In this document: piece by piece, positions 17,397-26,058 of the stretch
How positions within the stretch are numbered: the stretch's first letter is position 1
How the letters are laid out: every line of letters starts with the position of its first letter
Origin: Candidatus Thiocaldithrix dubininis
Lineage (GTDB): Bacteria > Pseudomonadota > Gammaproteobacteria > Thiotrichales > Thiotrichaceae
DNA: 64,000 nt
Assembly (NCBI GenBank): GCA_029972135.1
Contig: CP124755.1
Coordinates: 2,477,991 to 2,541,990 of the forward strand
Reading direction: 5' to 3'
Program-made: the position numbers and the translations under genes
The notes under the pieces: generated by a model
The model's database searches: none
The model's input: the letters and a program-made list of their open reading frames with translations, nothing else
Told to the model about the DNA's origin: nothing

Positions 17397-17434
17397 GCCT
17401 GCCTATTCGTTTTACGCATTGCAAGGACATCGGT

Positions 17435-18760
17435 GTGAGTCATTCCAGCCAGAATCTTCAATTTATTGTGCAGCCCGGCGGCCATTTAAGCGGTACGATT
17501 CGCGTACCCGGCGATAAATCCATTTCCCACCGTTCGATTATGTTGGGTTCATTGGCGGAAGGCACAACCCACGTCAGCGGCTTTCTGCAAGGCGAAGATT
17601 GCTTATGCACCTTAAAAGCCTTTCGCGCGATGGGCGTGGTGATTGAAGGACCCAGCGACGATGGCAACGTAACCATTCAAGGCGTGGGTTTACACGGTTT
17701 AAAACAGCCAACGCATGATTTGGATATGGGCAATTCCGGCACGTCTATGCGTTTAATGTCGGGCTTAATGTCGGGTCAGGCGTTTGATGTACGCATGACC
17801 GGCGATGCGTCCTTATCTAAGCGTCCGATGAAGCGGGTGACTGTGCCGTTGGCGCAAATGGGCGCGGAAATTGATGCCACCGAAAAAGGTACACCACCCT
17901 TGTACGTACACGGTGGGCGTAAACTGCAAGGCTTGCATTACGACATGCCAATGGCCTCGGCGCAGGTAAAATCTTCCTTATTGCTGGCGGGTTTATATGC
18001 GGCTGGTGAAACCTCAGTGACCGAGCCAGCACCCACGCGTGACCATACCGAACGCATGTTACGCGGCTTTGGTTATGCCGTTAAAACCGAAGGCAATAAA
18101 ATCACGTTGCAAGGCGGCGGCAAACTGACCGCGACCAGCATTGACGTGCCTTCCGATATTTCGTCGGCAGCGTTTTTCTTAGTGGGGGCAAGCATTGCCG
18201 AAGGTTCGGATTTAACCCTTCAACACGTTGGCATTAATCCCACCCGTACCGGCGTAATTGATATTCTGCGTTTAATGGGCGCGAATATTGAATTATTCAA
18301 CCAGCGCGAAGTCGGCGGCGAACCAGTAGCGGATATTCGAGTGCGTTACGCACCGCTCAAAGGCATTCAAATTCCTGAAGCTCTAGTGCCGCTAGCGATT
18401 GATGAATTCCCTGCCCTATTTATTGCGGCTGCGTTTGCTGACGGGCAAACCGTACTAACGGGCGCGGAAGAATTGCGCGTGAAAGAAAGCGACCGTATTC
18501 AAGTAATGGCTGACGGTTTAGTGGCGTGTGGGGTGGATGCACAACCCACGCCAGACGGTATTATTATTAATCCGAGCCATTTCACAGGCGGTACCATTGA
18601 TAGCCACGGCGATCACCGGATTGCCATGTCTTTCACAATGGCGGCGTTACGTGCTACTCAGCCGATTGTGATTAACGATTGTGCGAATGTGAATACTTCA
18701 TTTCCCGGCTTTGTCGAATTAGCGCAACGCAGTGGCGTAACGATTCGTACCCAAGCCTAA
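17435..18760 (+). CDS. aroA: 3-phosphoshikimate 1-carboxyvinyltransferase (EPSP synthase)
   Basis: 441 residues from the GTG at 17435, chosen because AAGGA lies seven bases upstream and it gives the expected N-terminus. Motifs: PGDKSISHRS near the start, the LMSG/GNSGTSMR segment and VKESDRIQ plus GDHRIAMS near the C-terminus. It transfers enolpyruvate from PEP to shikimate-3-phosphate. An in-frame GTG at 17387 overlaps the promoter. It is followed by a terminator shared with the convergent aroB. Confidence 0.96.
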   Translation: MSHSSQNLQFIVQPGGHLSGTIRVPGDKSISHRSIMLGSLAEGTTHVSGFLQGEDCLCTLKAFRAMGVVIEGPSDDGNVTIQGVGLHGLKQPTHDLDMGNSGTSMRLMSGLMSGQAFDVRMTGDASLSKRPMKRVTVPLAQMGAEIDATEKGTPPLYVHGGRKLQGLHYDMPMASAQVKSSLLLAGLYAAGETSVTEPAPTRDHTERMLRGFGYAVKTEGNKITLQGGGKLTATSIDVPSDISSAAFFLVGASIAEGSDLTLQHVGINPTRTGVIDILRLMGANIELFNQREVGGEPVADIRVRYAPLKGIQIPEALVPLAIDEFPALFIAAAFADGQTVLTGAEELRVKESDRIQVMADGLVACGVDAQPTPDGIIINPSHFTGGTIDSHGDHRIAMSFTMAALRATQPIVINDCANVNTSFPGFVELAQRSGVTIRTQA

Positions 18761-18763
18761 ACA

Positions 18764-18802
18764 TAAAAAAAGCCTAGTGAAACTTCGTTCGCTAGGCTTT
18801 TG
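18764..18802. terminator. Terminator between aroA and aroB
   Basis: AGCCTAG and CTAGGCT arms are flanked by A-rich and T-rich tracts. It lies between convergent genes and probably works in both directions. Confidence 0.85.
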
Positions 18803-18818
18803 GTTGAATAAACGGCCA

Positions 18819-19904
18819 TTAGTGCGGGGTGTGAGTGCGATTCAATACGCGTTTTAACGCGCCTTCATCAAAATCCGTGGTGACAATAGAACGCCCCATG
18901 CCTTGCATTAAAACTAAGCGTAAACTGCCGTCTAACACTTTCTTATCCACGGACATATAACGGCTGAAATCCTCACCCGTCATGGTGCTAGGCGGTGCAA
19001 CTGGCAAATTGGCGCGTTGTAATAATTGCTTAATCGCCGCTACGTCCGCACTGCTTAACCAACCCATTTCAGCAGATAATTCCGCCGCCATCACCATCCC
19101 CGTGGCCACCGCTTCGCCGTGTAACCAAGTGCCATAACCCATTGCAGCTTCAATCGCATGCCCGAAGGTATGCCCCAGATTCAATAGCGCTCGTTGCCCC
19201 GATTCGCGTTCATCAGCCGCCACAATAGCCGCTTTATGCTGACACGAGCGATAAATGGCATAGGTTAAGGCTTCCGGGTCACGCGCTAAGAGCTTCGGCA
19301 TGTTGCTATCTAACCAAGCTAAGAATTCGCCATCGCAGATCAAACCGTATTTGATGACTTCCGCAATCCCCGCACTTAATTCACGATCCGCTAAGGTATT
19401 GAGCGTATCGGTGTCAATAATTACGCATTGTGGCTGGTGGAACGCACCAATCATGTTTTTACCCAAAGGGTGATTCACGCCCGTTTTGCCACCCACTGAG
19501 GAATCCACCATTGCTAATAAAGTGGTGGGAACTTGAATAAAATTGACACCGCGCTGATAAGAAGCCGCTGCAAAGCCGGTCATATCGCCAATCACACCAC
19601 CGCCTAATGCCACTAATGTAGTTTTACGATCTGCTTTATGTTCCAGCAAATGCGTGTAAATCTGATTTAAGGTGTCCAGCGTTTTATAAGCTTCGCCATC
19701 TGGCAAAATCGCAGCCGATTGCTTAAACGGTTGTAACAACGCTTGCGTCGCGGTCAAATACAACGGCGCGACTGTGGTATTGGATACCGTCACTACCGAT
19801 TTACCGTGTACATGCGGCTGTATCAGGTCGGCTTGTTGCAATAAACCTTGACCAATATGAATCGGATAAGCCCGTTCAGCCAAATCGACTTTAAGCGTTT
19901 GCAT
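18819..19904 (-). CDS. aroB: 3-dehydroquinate synthase
   Basis: 361 residues with the NAD-binding [13 protein letters not shown] motif, the [19 protein letters not shown] segment and metal-ligand histidines in [11 protein letters not shown] and WLHGEAV. It cyclises DAHP to 3-dehydroquinate, the second step of the shikimate pathway. The start overlaps the end of aroK by 14 bp. It is the last gene of the pil-aro run on the minus strand. Confidence 0.96.
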   Translation of the reverse strand: MQTLKVDLAERAYPIHIGQGLLQQADLIQPHVHGKSVVTVSNTTVAPLYLTATQALLQPFKQSAAILPDGEAYKTLDTLNQIYTHLLEHKADRKTTLVALGGGVIGDMTGFAAASYQRGVNFIQVPTTLLAMVDSSVGGKTGVNHPLGKNMIGAFHQPQCVIIDTDTLNTLADRELSAGIAEVIKYGLICDGEFLAWLDSNMPKLLARDPEALTYAIYRSCQHKAAIVAADERESGQRALLNLGHTFGHAIEAAMGYGTWLHGEAVATGMVMAAELSAEMGWLSSADVAAIKQLLQRANLPVAPPSTMTGEDFSRYMSVDKKVLDGSLRLVLMQGMGRSIVTTDFDEGALKRVLNRTHTPH

Positions 19905-20427
19905 CGGATACGTCCTGTAGTTGTTTTAATTTGCGCTCGATTTCGCGCACAATGACACTGACTTTTTGCTTGCCGGTTTGCACCACAATATCCGCTACTT
20001 CTAAATAATAAGGCTCGCGGGTTCTCAGCAAGTCGCGCAAGGTTTGCAAGGGGTTATCGGTTTGCATTAAGGGGCGGGATTTATCGTGTTTAATGCGTTG
20101 ATAGAGATGATCGGCATTGGCACGCAAATACACCACATGCCCCGCATTCCGCAGTTGCTTGCGGTTAGTTTCGCGTAATACGCTGCCCCCACCAGTGGCA
20201 ATTAGTACGTTTTCTAGGGTACAGAGTTCAGCAATGATTTGCTCTTCACGCTCACGGAAACCACTTTCCCCTTCCAGCGAAAATATAGTCGGAATACTAG
20301 CGCCGGTACGTTCTTCAATCACCTTATCGGAATCATAGAACGCTAAGCCTAATCGTTGAGCGAGTTGTCGACCTACAGTGGACTTGCCCGCGCCCATCAG
20401 GCCCACCAGGATGAGAGTATTCTGCAT
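19891..20427 (-). CDS. aroK: Shikimate kinase
   Basis: 178 residues, a P-loop kinase with [12 protein letters not shown], the shikimate-binding DSD near residue 34 and GGGSVLRE. It phosphorylates shikimate using ATP. Located 48 bp after pilQ and overlapping aroB, the order conserved in many gammaproteobacteria. Confidence 0.96.
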   Translation of the reverse strand: MQNTLILVGLMGAGKSTVGRQLAQRLGLAFYDSDKVIEERTGASIPTIFSLEGESGFREREEQIIAELCTLENVLIATGGGSVLRETNRKQLRNAGHVVYLRANADHLYQRIKHDKSRPLMQTDNPLQTLRDLLRTREPYYLEVADIVVQTGKQKVSVIVREIERKLKQLQDVSDANA

Positions 20428-20475
20428 CCGGGCTTTATGCCAGTAGTGAGCGCGGGAATCAAGCCTTATAGCCGA

Positions 20476-22848
20476 TTAAGATTTTCCATCCACAATTTTC
20501 GGCGTTACGAAGATTAACAACTCACGTTTTTTATTGCTTTTGCTATTGGACTTGAACAAGTTACCCACTACAGGCACATCACCGAGTACGGGTACTTTTT
20601 TCTCATTGCGTACATTTTCTTCCTCATGTACGCCCCCTAATACAATGGTTTGTCCATTTTCAACCAACACTTTAGTTTGAATACGGCGTGTATTAATAGT
20701 CGGTACTTTACCGCCATTTGCAGTATTCGCATCTTCACCCCGTGAATCCTGACTCACTTTTAGATCCATCGAAATGTGCTCGTCTGGCGTAATTTGTGGC
20801 GTTACTTCCAAACTTAAAGCAGCTTTCTTGAAGGAGGTAGTAGATGCACCACTGGAAGATGCCTCTTGATAAGGAATTTCTACGCCTTGCTCAATCGTAG
20901 CTTTGGTTTGATTTGAAGTAACGACCCGAGGTGTGGAAATAACTTCACCTTTATTTTCCGCTTGTAAGGCAGATAATTCTAAGTCCACCATAAAGTCTTT
21001 ACTTAAAATCGAGAAGCCAAAACTACCGGCTGAACCTGCCACTGGCATATTAACACTTAATCGTTCATTTAGACCCGGTAATTTAATCAGTGTTTTACCA
21101 CTATCATCAATTGATGCTTGTGCCAAGGTATTAAAATACTCTGTTGTACCACTACCTAAAGCACCTGTGCCAATACCGCTGGTATCACCATTAGCCCAGT
21201 GTGGGGTAATGCCAAACTTAGCACCTAACTCCTTACCATAAGTATCAGTTGCCACCACAATACGGGATTCAATTAACACTTGCTGCACCGGAATATCCAA
21301 GGCTTTTACCAAATCTTTAATCGCTCTGACTTGGTTTGCGGTATCTTGCACTAATAAAGTATTAGTACGCTCATCCACCGATACTTTGCCGCGTGGTGAT
21401 AACAGTGATTGCTTCTCTTCAGTGCCTTTTGATTTTTGAATCAAATCCGCCAAATCTTGGGCTTTAGCAAAGTTAATCGCGATATATTCGGTTACTAACG
21501 GTTCTAACTGCTGTTTAGCCTGAATAACTTCTAACTCTTGCTTTTCTTTGGCTTCTAACTCAGGGGCAGGTGCTACCCAAATCACATTGCCATTTTCACG
21601 CATGGCTAGGTTCTTAGATTGCAACACAATATCTAAGGCTTGATCCCAAGGTACATCTTTTAAACGTACCGTAATATTGCCTTGTACCGTATCGCTGACC
21701 ACAATATTTTTATTGGTGAAATCCGCTAATAACTGCAATACCGCACGCACTTCAATATCTTGGAAATTGAGCGAAAGCTTTTCGCCTGTGAAAGTTTTTT
21801 TACTTTTTTCTTCCGCTAATTTTTCTTCAGCACTCACCCGGCGCTTGCTAATATAAACTGTAAATTCAGCACCGTTGCGTTGGGTACGGTATTCAAAACC
21901 TTCGTGCGCGGCAATATTAATGCGAGCATTCATACCTGTTTGTGAAATGTTTAGCTCACTTACTGGCGTGCCAAAATCCATGACATCCATGCGTTTTTTC
22001 AAATGCGCAGGCACATCGACATCATCAATGGATACAACTACCGAATTGCCTTTTTTATCTTCGGACAAGCGTGTATTGGTAGACGGTAAGGTAATTACAA
22101 TACGTCCGCCACCGTCTGGTTCGCGCCGAAAGTCTATATTTTGCAAGGTTGGGCTGGCTGATGCTGCTACTGAAGGCGTAGCTGGGGTTGGAGCAGCAGG
22201 GGTAGCCATTGACGCTTTAGGCAGACTCGCAGGCACAGCACTTACTACCGGCTGAGCTTTAAGTACGGCGGGTTCTGCTGCTGGCTTAGGCTGGGCTGGA
22301 TTATCATACCAAGCATAAGACGCATCTAAAGGCGCGGGGGTTGCAATACTCGGCACAGGCAGTTCTTCTAAACCCGAACTATTTTTACGCACATTCGCTA
22401 AGGTACTAGCATCGACATTAGTATGCTTAGCACTGCGTACCGGCTGCATAGTACTGGCATCATCAAAAGATAAGACCACATCGTTATTATCAAGTTTGAC
22501 AGAATGCGGCACGGCTTCCGTCAGGCGAATGACCACGCGGGCTTTACCTTTATTATCGGCTGCTTCTATGGATTGCACTTTACCTAGATTCAAATCTTTA
22601 TGGCGACTGTCTGGATTAATTTCCGTTTTTGGAAAATCAAATACTAAACGCGGTGGGTCTGTTAACACAAAACCTTTAGGCGTTTTTACCGGACTATTAA
22701 ACTTTAAACGAACTTCAGTTTTATTATCATTATTCGTTTGTGCTTGCATATCTTGCAACTGATATTGACTCGCTGCGAGTACAACATTAATAGAAGCACT
22801 ACAGGCTAAGAGCAAGCCCAAGGCAGTAGTTTGCTTTATTATTTTCAT
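20476..22848 (-). CDS. pilQ: Type IV pilus secretin
   Basis: 790 residues. Signal peptide (~1-25), two AMIN domains (about 30-130 and 235-330) that bind peptidoglycan, separated by an Ala/Pro-rich linker (~165-230), then STN (LNFQDIEVRAVLQLLADF), NolW-type domains and the C-terminal secretin pore ending in LLIFVTPKIV. It forms the outer-membrane channel for pilus fibres. Last of the pilMNOPQ set. Confidence 0.96.
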   Translation of the reverse strand: MKIIKQTTALGLLLACSASINVVLAASQYQLQDMQAQTNNDNKTEVRLKFNSPVKTPKGFVLTDPPRLVFDFPKTEINPDSRHKDLNLGKVQSIEAADNKGKARVVIRLTEAVPHSVKLDNNDVVLSFDDASTMQPVRSAKHTNVDASTLANVRKNSSGLEELPVPSIATPAPLDASYAWYDNPAQPKPAAEPAVLKAQPVVSAVPASLPKASMATPAAPTPATPSVAASASPTLQNIDFRREPDGGGRIVITLPSTNTRLSEDKKGNSVVVSIDDVDVPAHLKKRMDVMDFGTPVSELNISQTGMNARINIAAHEGFEYRTQRNGAEFTVYISKRRVSAEEKLAEEKSKKTFTGEKLSLNFQDIEVRAVLQLLADFTNKNIVVSDTVQGNITVRLKDVPWDQALDIVLQSKNLAMRENGNVIWVAPAPELEAKEKQELEVIQAKQQLEPLVTEYIAINFAKAQDLADLIQKSKGTEEKQSLLSPRGKVSVDERTNTLLVQDTANQVRAIKDLVKALDIPVQQVLIESRIVVATDTYGKELGAKFGITPHWANGDTSGIGTGALGSGTTEYFNTLAQASIDDSGKTLIKLPGLNERLSVNMPVAGSAGSFGFSILSKDFMVDLELSALQAENKGEVISTPRVVTSNQTKATIEQGVEIPYQEASSSGASTTSFKKAALSLEVTPQITPDEHISMDLKVSQDSRGEDANTANGGKVPTINTRRIQTKVLVENGQTIVLGGVHEEENVRNEKKVPVLGDVPVVGNLFKSNSKSNKKRELLIFVTPKIVDGKS

Positions 22849-22897
22849 TATTGGCTAAGTCCTTCAATTAATCTAATTGTAGGGGGCAATCCACTAC

Positions 22898-23458
22898 TTA
22901 TTTTTTAGGCTGACTTGCTTCAATACTGGTTAATGCAATAGAAGCTTCTTGTTCTTTATAGCCACCAAAACCATTTTCTACCATTTCGGTAACAACCACT
23001 TTGGTATCTTCAACTTTATTAATCTTGCCGTAATTTTTACCTAAATAGTTACCTACTTTGGCACGGTGTACAGCACCGTCTGGAATCTTAATTAATGCCC
23101 AAGGTTCACCGCCTTGGTTGACCGTACCCACCATTTGTAAACTATCCAAGGGGAAAGATTCTAAAAATTCAGGTAAACGGTTAGGGTCTGGTTTGACCGT
23201 ACTACCCACTTCTTGAGCAGGATCTGGCGCTAAAATTTTAGGGTCAAATGGATTTAGTTCATGTCCCGGATAAATAAAGCGAACATAAGGTTTTATTTCT
23301 GGAATTGGCTCAATCAGTGAACCTGAACGGGCTTTAACCTCTTCAATATAGCGTTGTAGGTCATCTTCTTCACCAAAAAAACAACCGGATAAACTCAGCA
23401 TTAAACCCGCACTCACACTAACTTTTGCTAGTAAACTAAGCGGCGCTAGGTATTTCAT
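22898..23458 (-). CDS. pilP: Type IV pilus assembly lipoprotein
   Basis: 186 residues with a lipobox (LSGC, Cys ~26), a disordered proline-rich region and a C-terminal beta domain (LQMVGTV, WALIKIPDGAVHRAKVGNYLG) that contacts PilQ. It abuts pilO (stop/start sharing one base) and links the inner-membrane PilNO complex with the secretin. Confidence 0.95.
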   Translation of the reverse strand: MKYLAPLSLLAKVSVSAGLMLSLSGCFFGEEDDLQRYIEEVKARSGSLIEPIPEIKPYVRFIYPGHELNPFDPKILAPDPAQEVGSTVKPDPNRLPEFLESFPLDSLQMVGTVNQGGEPWALIKIPDGAVHRAKVGNYLGKNYGKINKVEDTKVVVTEMVENGFGGYKEQEASIALTSIEASQPKK

Positions 23459-24135
23459 TAGCTAGCCCTCTTATGGTTTAACAATAACGAATGTAGATTA
23501 AATGAAACTTGCTTGCCTGCTACTTTATCTTTAATCTGTTTTTCATTAATACCTTCTTCATCGTCTTGAATATAACGATAGGTTTTAACCATTGCGTCTA
23601 GCTTTAAGCGTCCACTATTTTCGACAGGAGTCAGGTTAATATTATTAATCGTCACAATACGCGGTAAGCCGGATAAATCGCTAACAAAGGTGGCTAATTC
23701 TTTATATGTGCCTTTTGCAACAATTTTAATCGGCTTTTCAGCATAGAAGTCCATAGTATTTTCAGGTTGTGGCTCGAATAATTCTAATTCCAAGCCATTA
23801 GATAAACCCTTTTCCGATATATCCAAAATCAAACCCGGAATTTCTGTATCACGCGGCAATTGATTGGATAACACCACAAATGAACGCTGCATTTCTTCTA
23901 ATTGAGCTTTATATTGCGGTAACTGGCTGGCGCGTTTTTGTTTGGTTTCAAACGTATTGCGTAATTCCAGTTCTTTAGCTTCATTCGAGGCTAATTCTTC
24001 AGTATCAGCCGTAATAATTAACTTATATCCAATAAAGCCTACTAACGCGGCAATCGCTAACAAAGCAACTGTCTTTACCGGCCAAGGCACATTACCCGGA
24101 TCATAAATTAAATTATTAAAATCATTGGCATTCAT
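23458..24135 (-). CDS. pilO: Type IV pilus inner-membrane protein
   Basis: 225 residues: short cytoplasmic N-terminus, one membrane helix (~20-40), coiled coil (~45-85) and a ferredoxin-like periplasmic domain. It heterodimerises with PilN in the alignment complex. It overlaps pilN by four bases. Confidence 0.95.
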   Translation of the reverse strand: MNANDFNNLIYDPGNVPWPVKTVALLAIAALVGFIGYKLIITADTEELASNEAKELELRNTFETKQKRASQLPQYKAQLEEMQRSFVVLSNQLPRDTEIPGLILDISEKGLSNGLELELFEPQPENTMDFYAEKPIKIVAKGTYKELATFVSDLSGLPRIVTINNINLTPVENSGRLKLDAMVKTYRYIQDDEEGINEKQIKDKVAGKQVSFNLHSLLLNHKRAS

Positions 24136-24749
24136 TTTCTCGCCCCTTGCTCTGCTTTATTTTTAGTATTGCCGTCCTTATTAGCTGCGTCCTCGCCTTC
24201 TGTTAATAACTGATTAACGTCTAATTTAAAATCCCTTAACTGTAATTGACCGTCTTTGCCGCCATTAGAATTAGAAATAACATTTAAATTAGAGGAACTA
24301 AACCAAGACGAGGCATCAAGGCGATTCATATAACTAGAAACCCGAGCATACGATTCAGCCTTGCCTTGTAGATGTAAGGCTGTACCTTCTTGTTGTAGAT
24401 GCACTAAATACAAACCTTTAGGCAGGGCATTAACCATTTCATCAAACAAGTGCACGATGGAAGGGCGCGTACTTTGCAAGTTTTCAATAATTTTCATGCG
24501 CTCTAGTAAGGCTGTGCGCATCCCTTCTAGGTTTTTAATTTCTTCAATACGCTTATCAAGAAACGTAATTTCTTGTTCTAAAGTTTGATTTCGTTCAATT
24601 TGCGTGGTAACCAAATGTTGCATATAGAGATGCCAACCAAACACCCCTACTACCGAGGCAATTGCAACGCCCCCCACCATTGCAAAAAATTGCTTTTTCT
24701 TTTGTTCACGTTCCTTAGCACGCCAAGGAAGAAGATTTAGACCTGCCAT
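24132..24749 (-). CDS. pilN: Type IV pilus inner-membrane protein
   Basis: 205 residues. The N-terminal LNLLPWR motif is the conserved cytoplasmic peptide bound by PilM. One membrane helix (~24-44), a coiled coil and a ferredoxin-like domain follow; the C-terminus is charged and low in complexity. It shares one base with the pilM stop. Confidence 0.95.
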   Translation of the reverse strand: MAGLNLLPWRAKEREQKKKQFFAMVGGVAIASVVGVFGWHLYMQHLVTTQIERNQTLEQEITFLDKRIEEIKNLEGMRTALLERMKIIENLQSTRPSIVHLFDEMVNALPKGLYLVHLQQEGTALHLQGKAESYARVSSYMNRLDASSWFSSSNLNVISNSNGGKDGQLQLRDFKLDVNQLLTEGEDAANKDGNTKNKAEQGARK

Positions 24750-25801
24750 TATTCTAATCCTCTTAAAGACAGCCCGGCTGCCACCAGCAAAGCTTGCATA
24801 TCATTGGTAAAACGACTGGGACTGACTTTAGAACCTAGTGATACCTTAGCGAACGGATTTACCACGCGGGTGGGAATCCCAATAGCCGCTTGAATTTGTT
24901 CATCAATACCGGGGATACGGGTACAGCCCCCACAGACTAAGACTTGCGACACACTATCGCGTTGGCTGGAGGCATAATAAAACTGTAAGAAGCGGTGCAG
25001 TTGCCGCACCATATTTTCTTTGAACGGCTCTAAGACTTCGGGAATATAGTTCTCAGGTAAGTTGCCTTCTTTTTTGGCTAAACCGGCATCCTGCCAGGTT
25101 AAACCGTAACGATGCATAATTTCAGTGGTCAGCATTTTTCCACCAAATGCCTGTTCCCGTGAGAAACTAATACGCCCGTGCTCGAATACCGAAATACCCG
25201 TCATACTTGCACCAAAATCCACAATCGCTACGGATTCGTGCTGGTCTAATTCTGTGGTTAAATGGCGTAAGACTTTTTCTAGAGCATGGGCTTCGGTATC
25301 GACGATTTCCACGCTTAACCCCGCCATTTCGGCCGCCGCTACGCGTACCTCAACATTCTCTGAACGAGTGGCTGCCAATAAAATATCCACCGTATCTTTG
25401 GAAGTCGCGGAAGGCCCTAACACCTCAAAATCGTAACTCACCTCATGCATGGGATAGGGAATATGTTGTTCAGCTTCCATCGCCATTTGCGCTTCTAATT
25501 CAGTCAGTGGAATCGAAGCAGACATGGTAATAATTTTATTAATCGCCATAGAGGTAGGAATGGCTAACGCACAACGTTTCAGTTTGGTACGGCTATCCCG
25601 AATTACCTGCCGAATAGCCTCTCTTATAGGCTCTGGCTCAATAATATCTTTATCATTGGAAGCACCTTCGGGCAAGGGAGCAACAGCATAACTGTCGATA
25701 CGATAATCCCGACCTTTGCGGCTCATTTCCACCAACTTAACGGCGGAAGAACTTATATCAAGGCCGATTAAATTTTCTTTACGGGAGTAAAATGAAAACA
25801 C
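24749..25801 (-). CDS. pilM: Type IV pilus assembly ATPase-like protein
   Basis: 350 residues with the actin/FtsA fold: GLDISSSAVKLVE phosphate-1 loop, IVDFGASMTGISV and the VLVCGGCTRIPG adenosine motif. A cytoplasmic protein that binds the PilN N-terminus. First gene of the operon. The 257-bp gap to the divergent PBP1A gene must hold both promoters; it is AT-rich with no operator I can name. Confidence 0.95.
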   Translation of the reverse strand: MFSFYSRKENLIGLDISSSAVKLVEMSRKGRDYRIDSYAVAPLPEGASNDKDIIEPEPIREAIRQVIRDSRTKLKRCALAIPTSMAINKIITMSASIPLTELEAQMAMEAEQHIPYPMHEVSYDFEVLGPSATSKDTVDILLAATRSENVEVRVAAAEMAGLSVEIVDTEAHALEKVLRHLTTELDQHESVAIVDFGASMTGISVFEHGRISFSREQAFGGKMLTTEIMHRYGLTWQDAGLAKKEGNLPENYIPEVLEPFKENMVRQLHRFLQFYYASSQRDSVSQVLVCGGCTRIPGIDEQIQAAIGIPTRVVNPFAKVSLGSKVSPSRFTNDMQALLVAAGLSLRGLE

Positions 25802-26058
25802 AGTTAATTCCGCAGTTATTGTTATTATTTAAAGGGTTCTGGCTTGTATTTTTAATATATTTATGAGGCAATGGTAGCGTCGCAACGTAAAATAGTCTAC
25901 TCTGCCCAGCTTAGCTAAGATGTTTTCAGATAAACGGGATTTGCAACCTAATGAACAAAATACCTAGGTTTATTACAATAAATCGTTCAATTTGATATGT
26001 CGCATATAACAATAAATAAATTGAATCCAACTTACCTGCTACGGTTTAATATATACAC

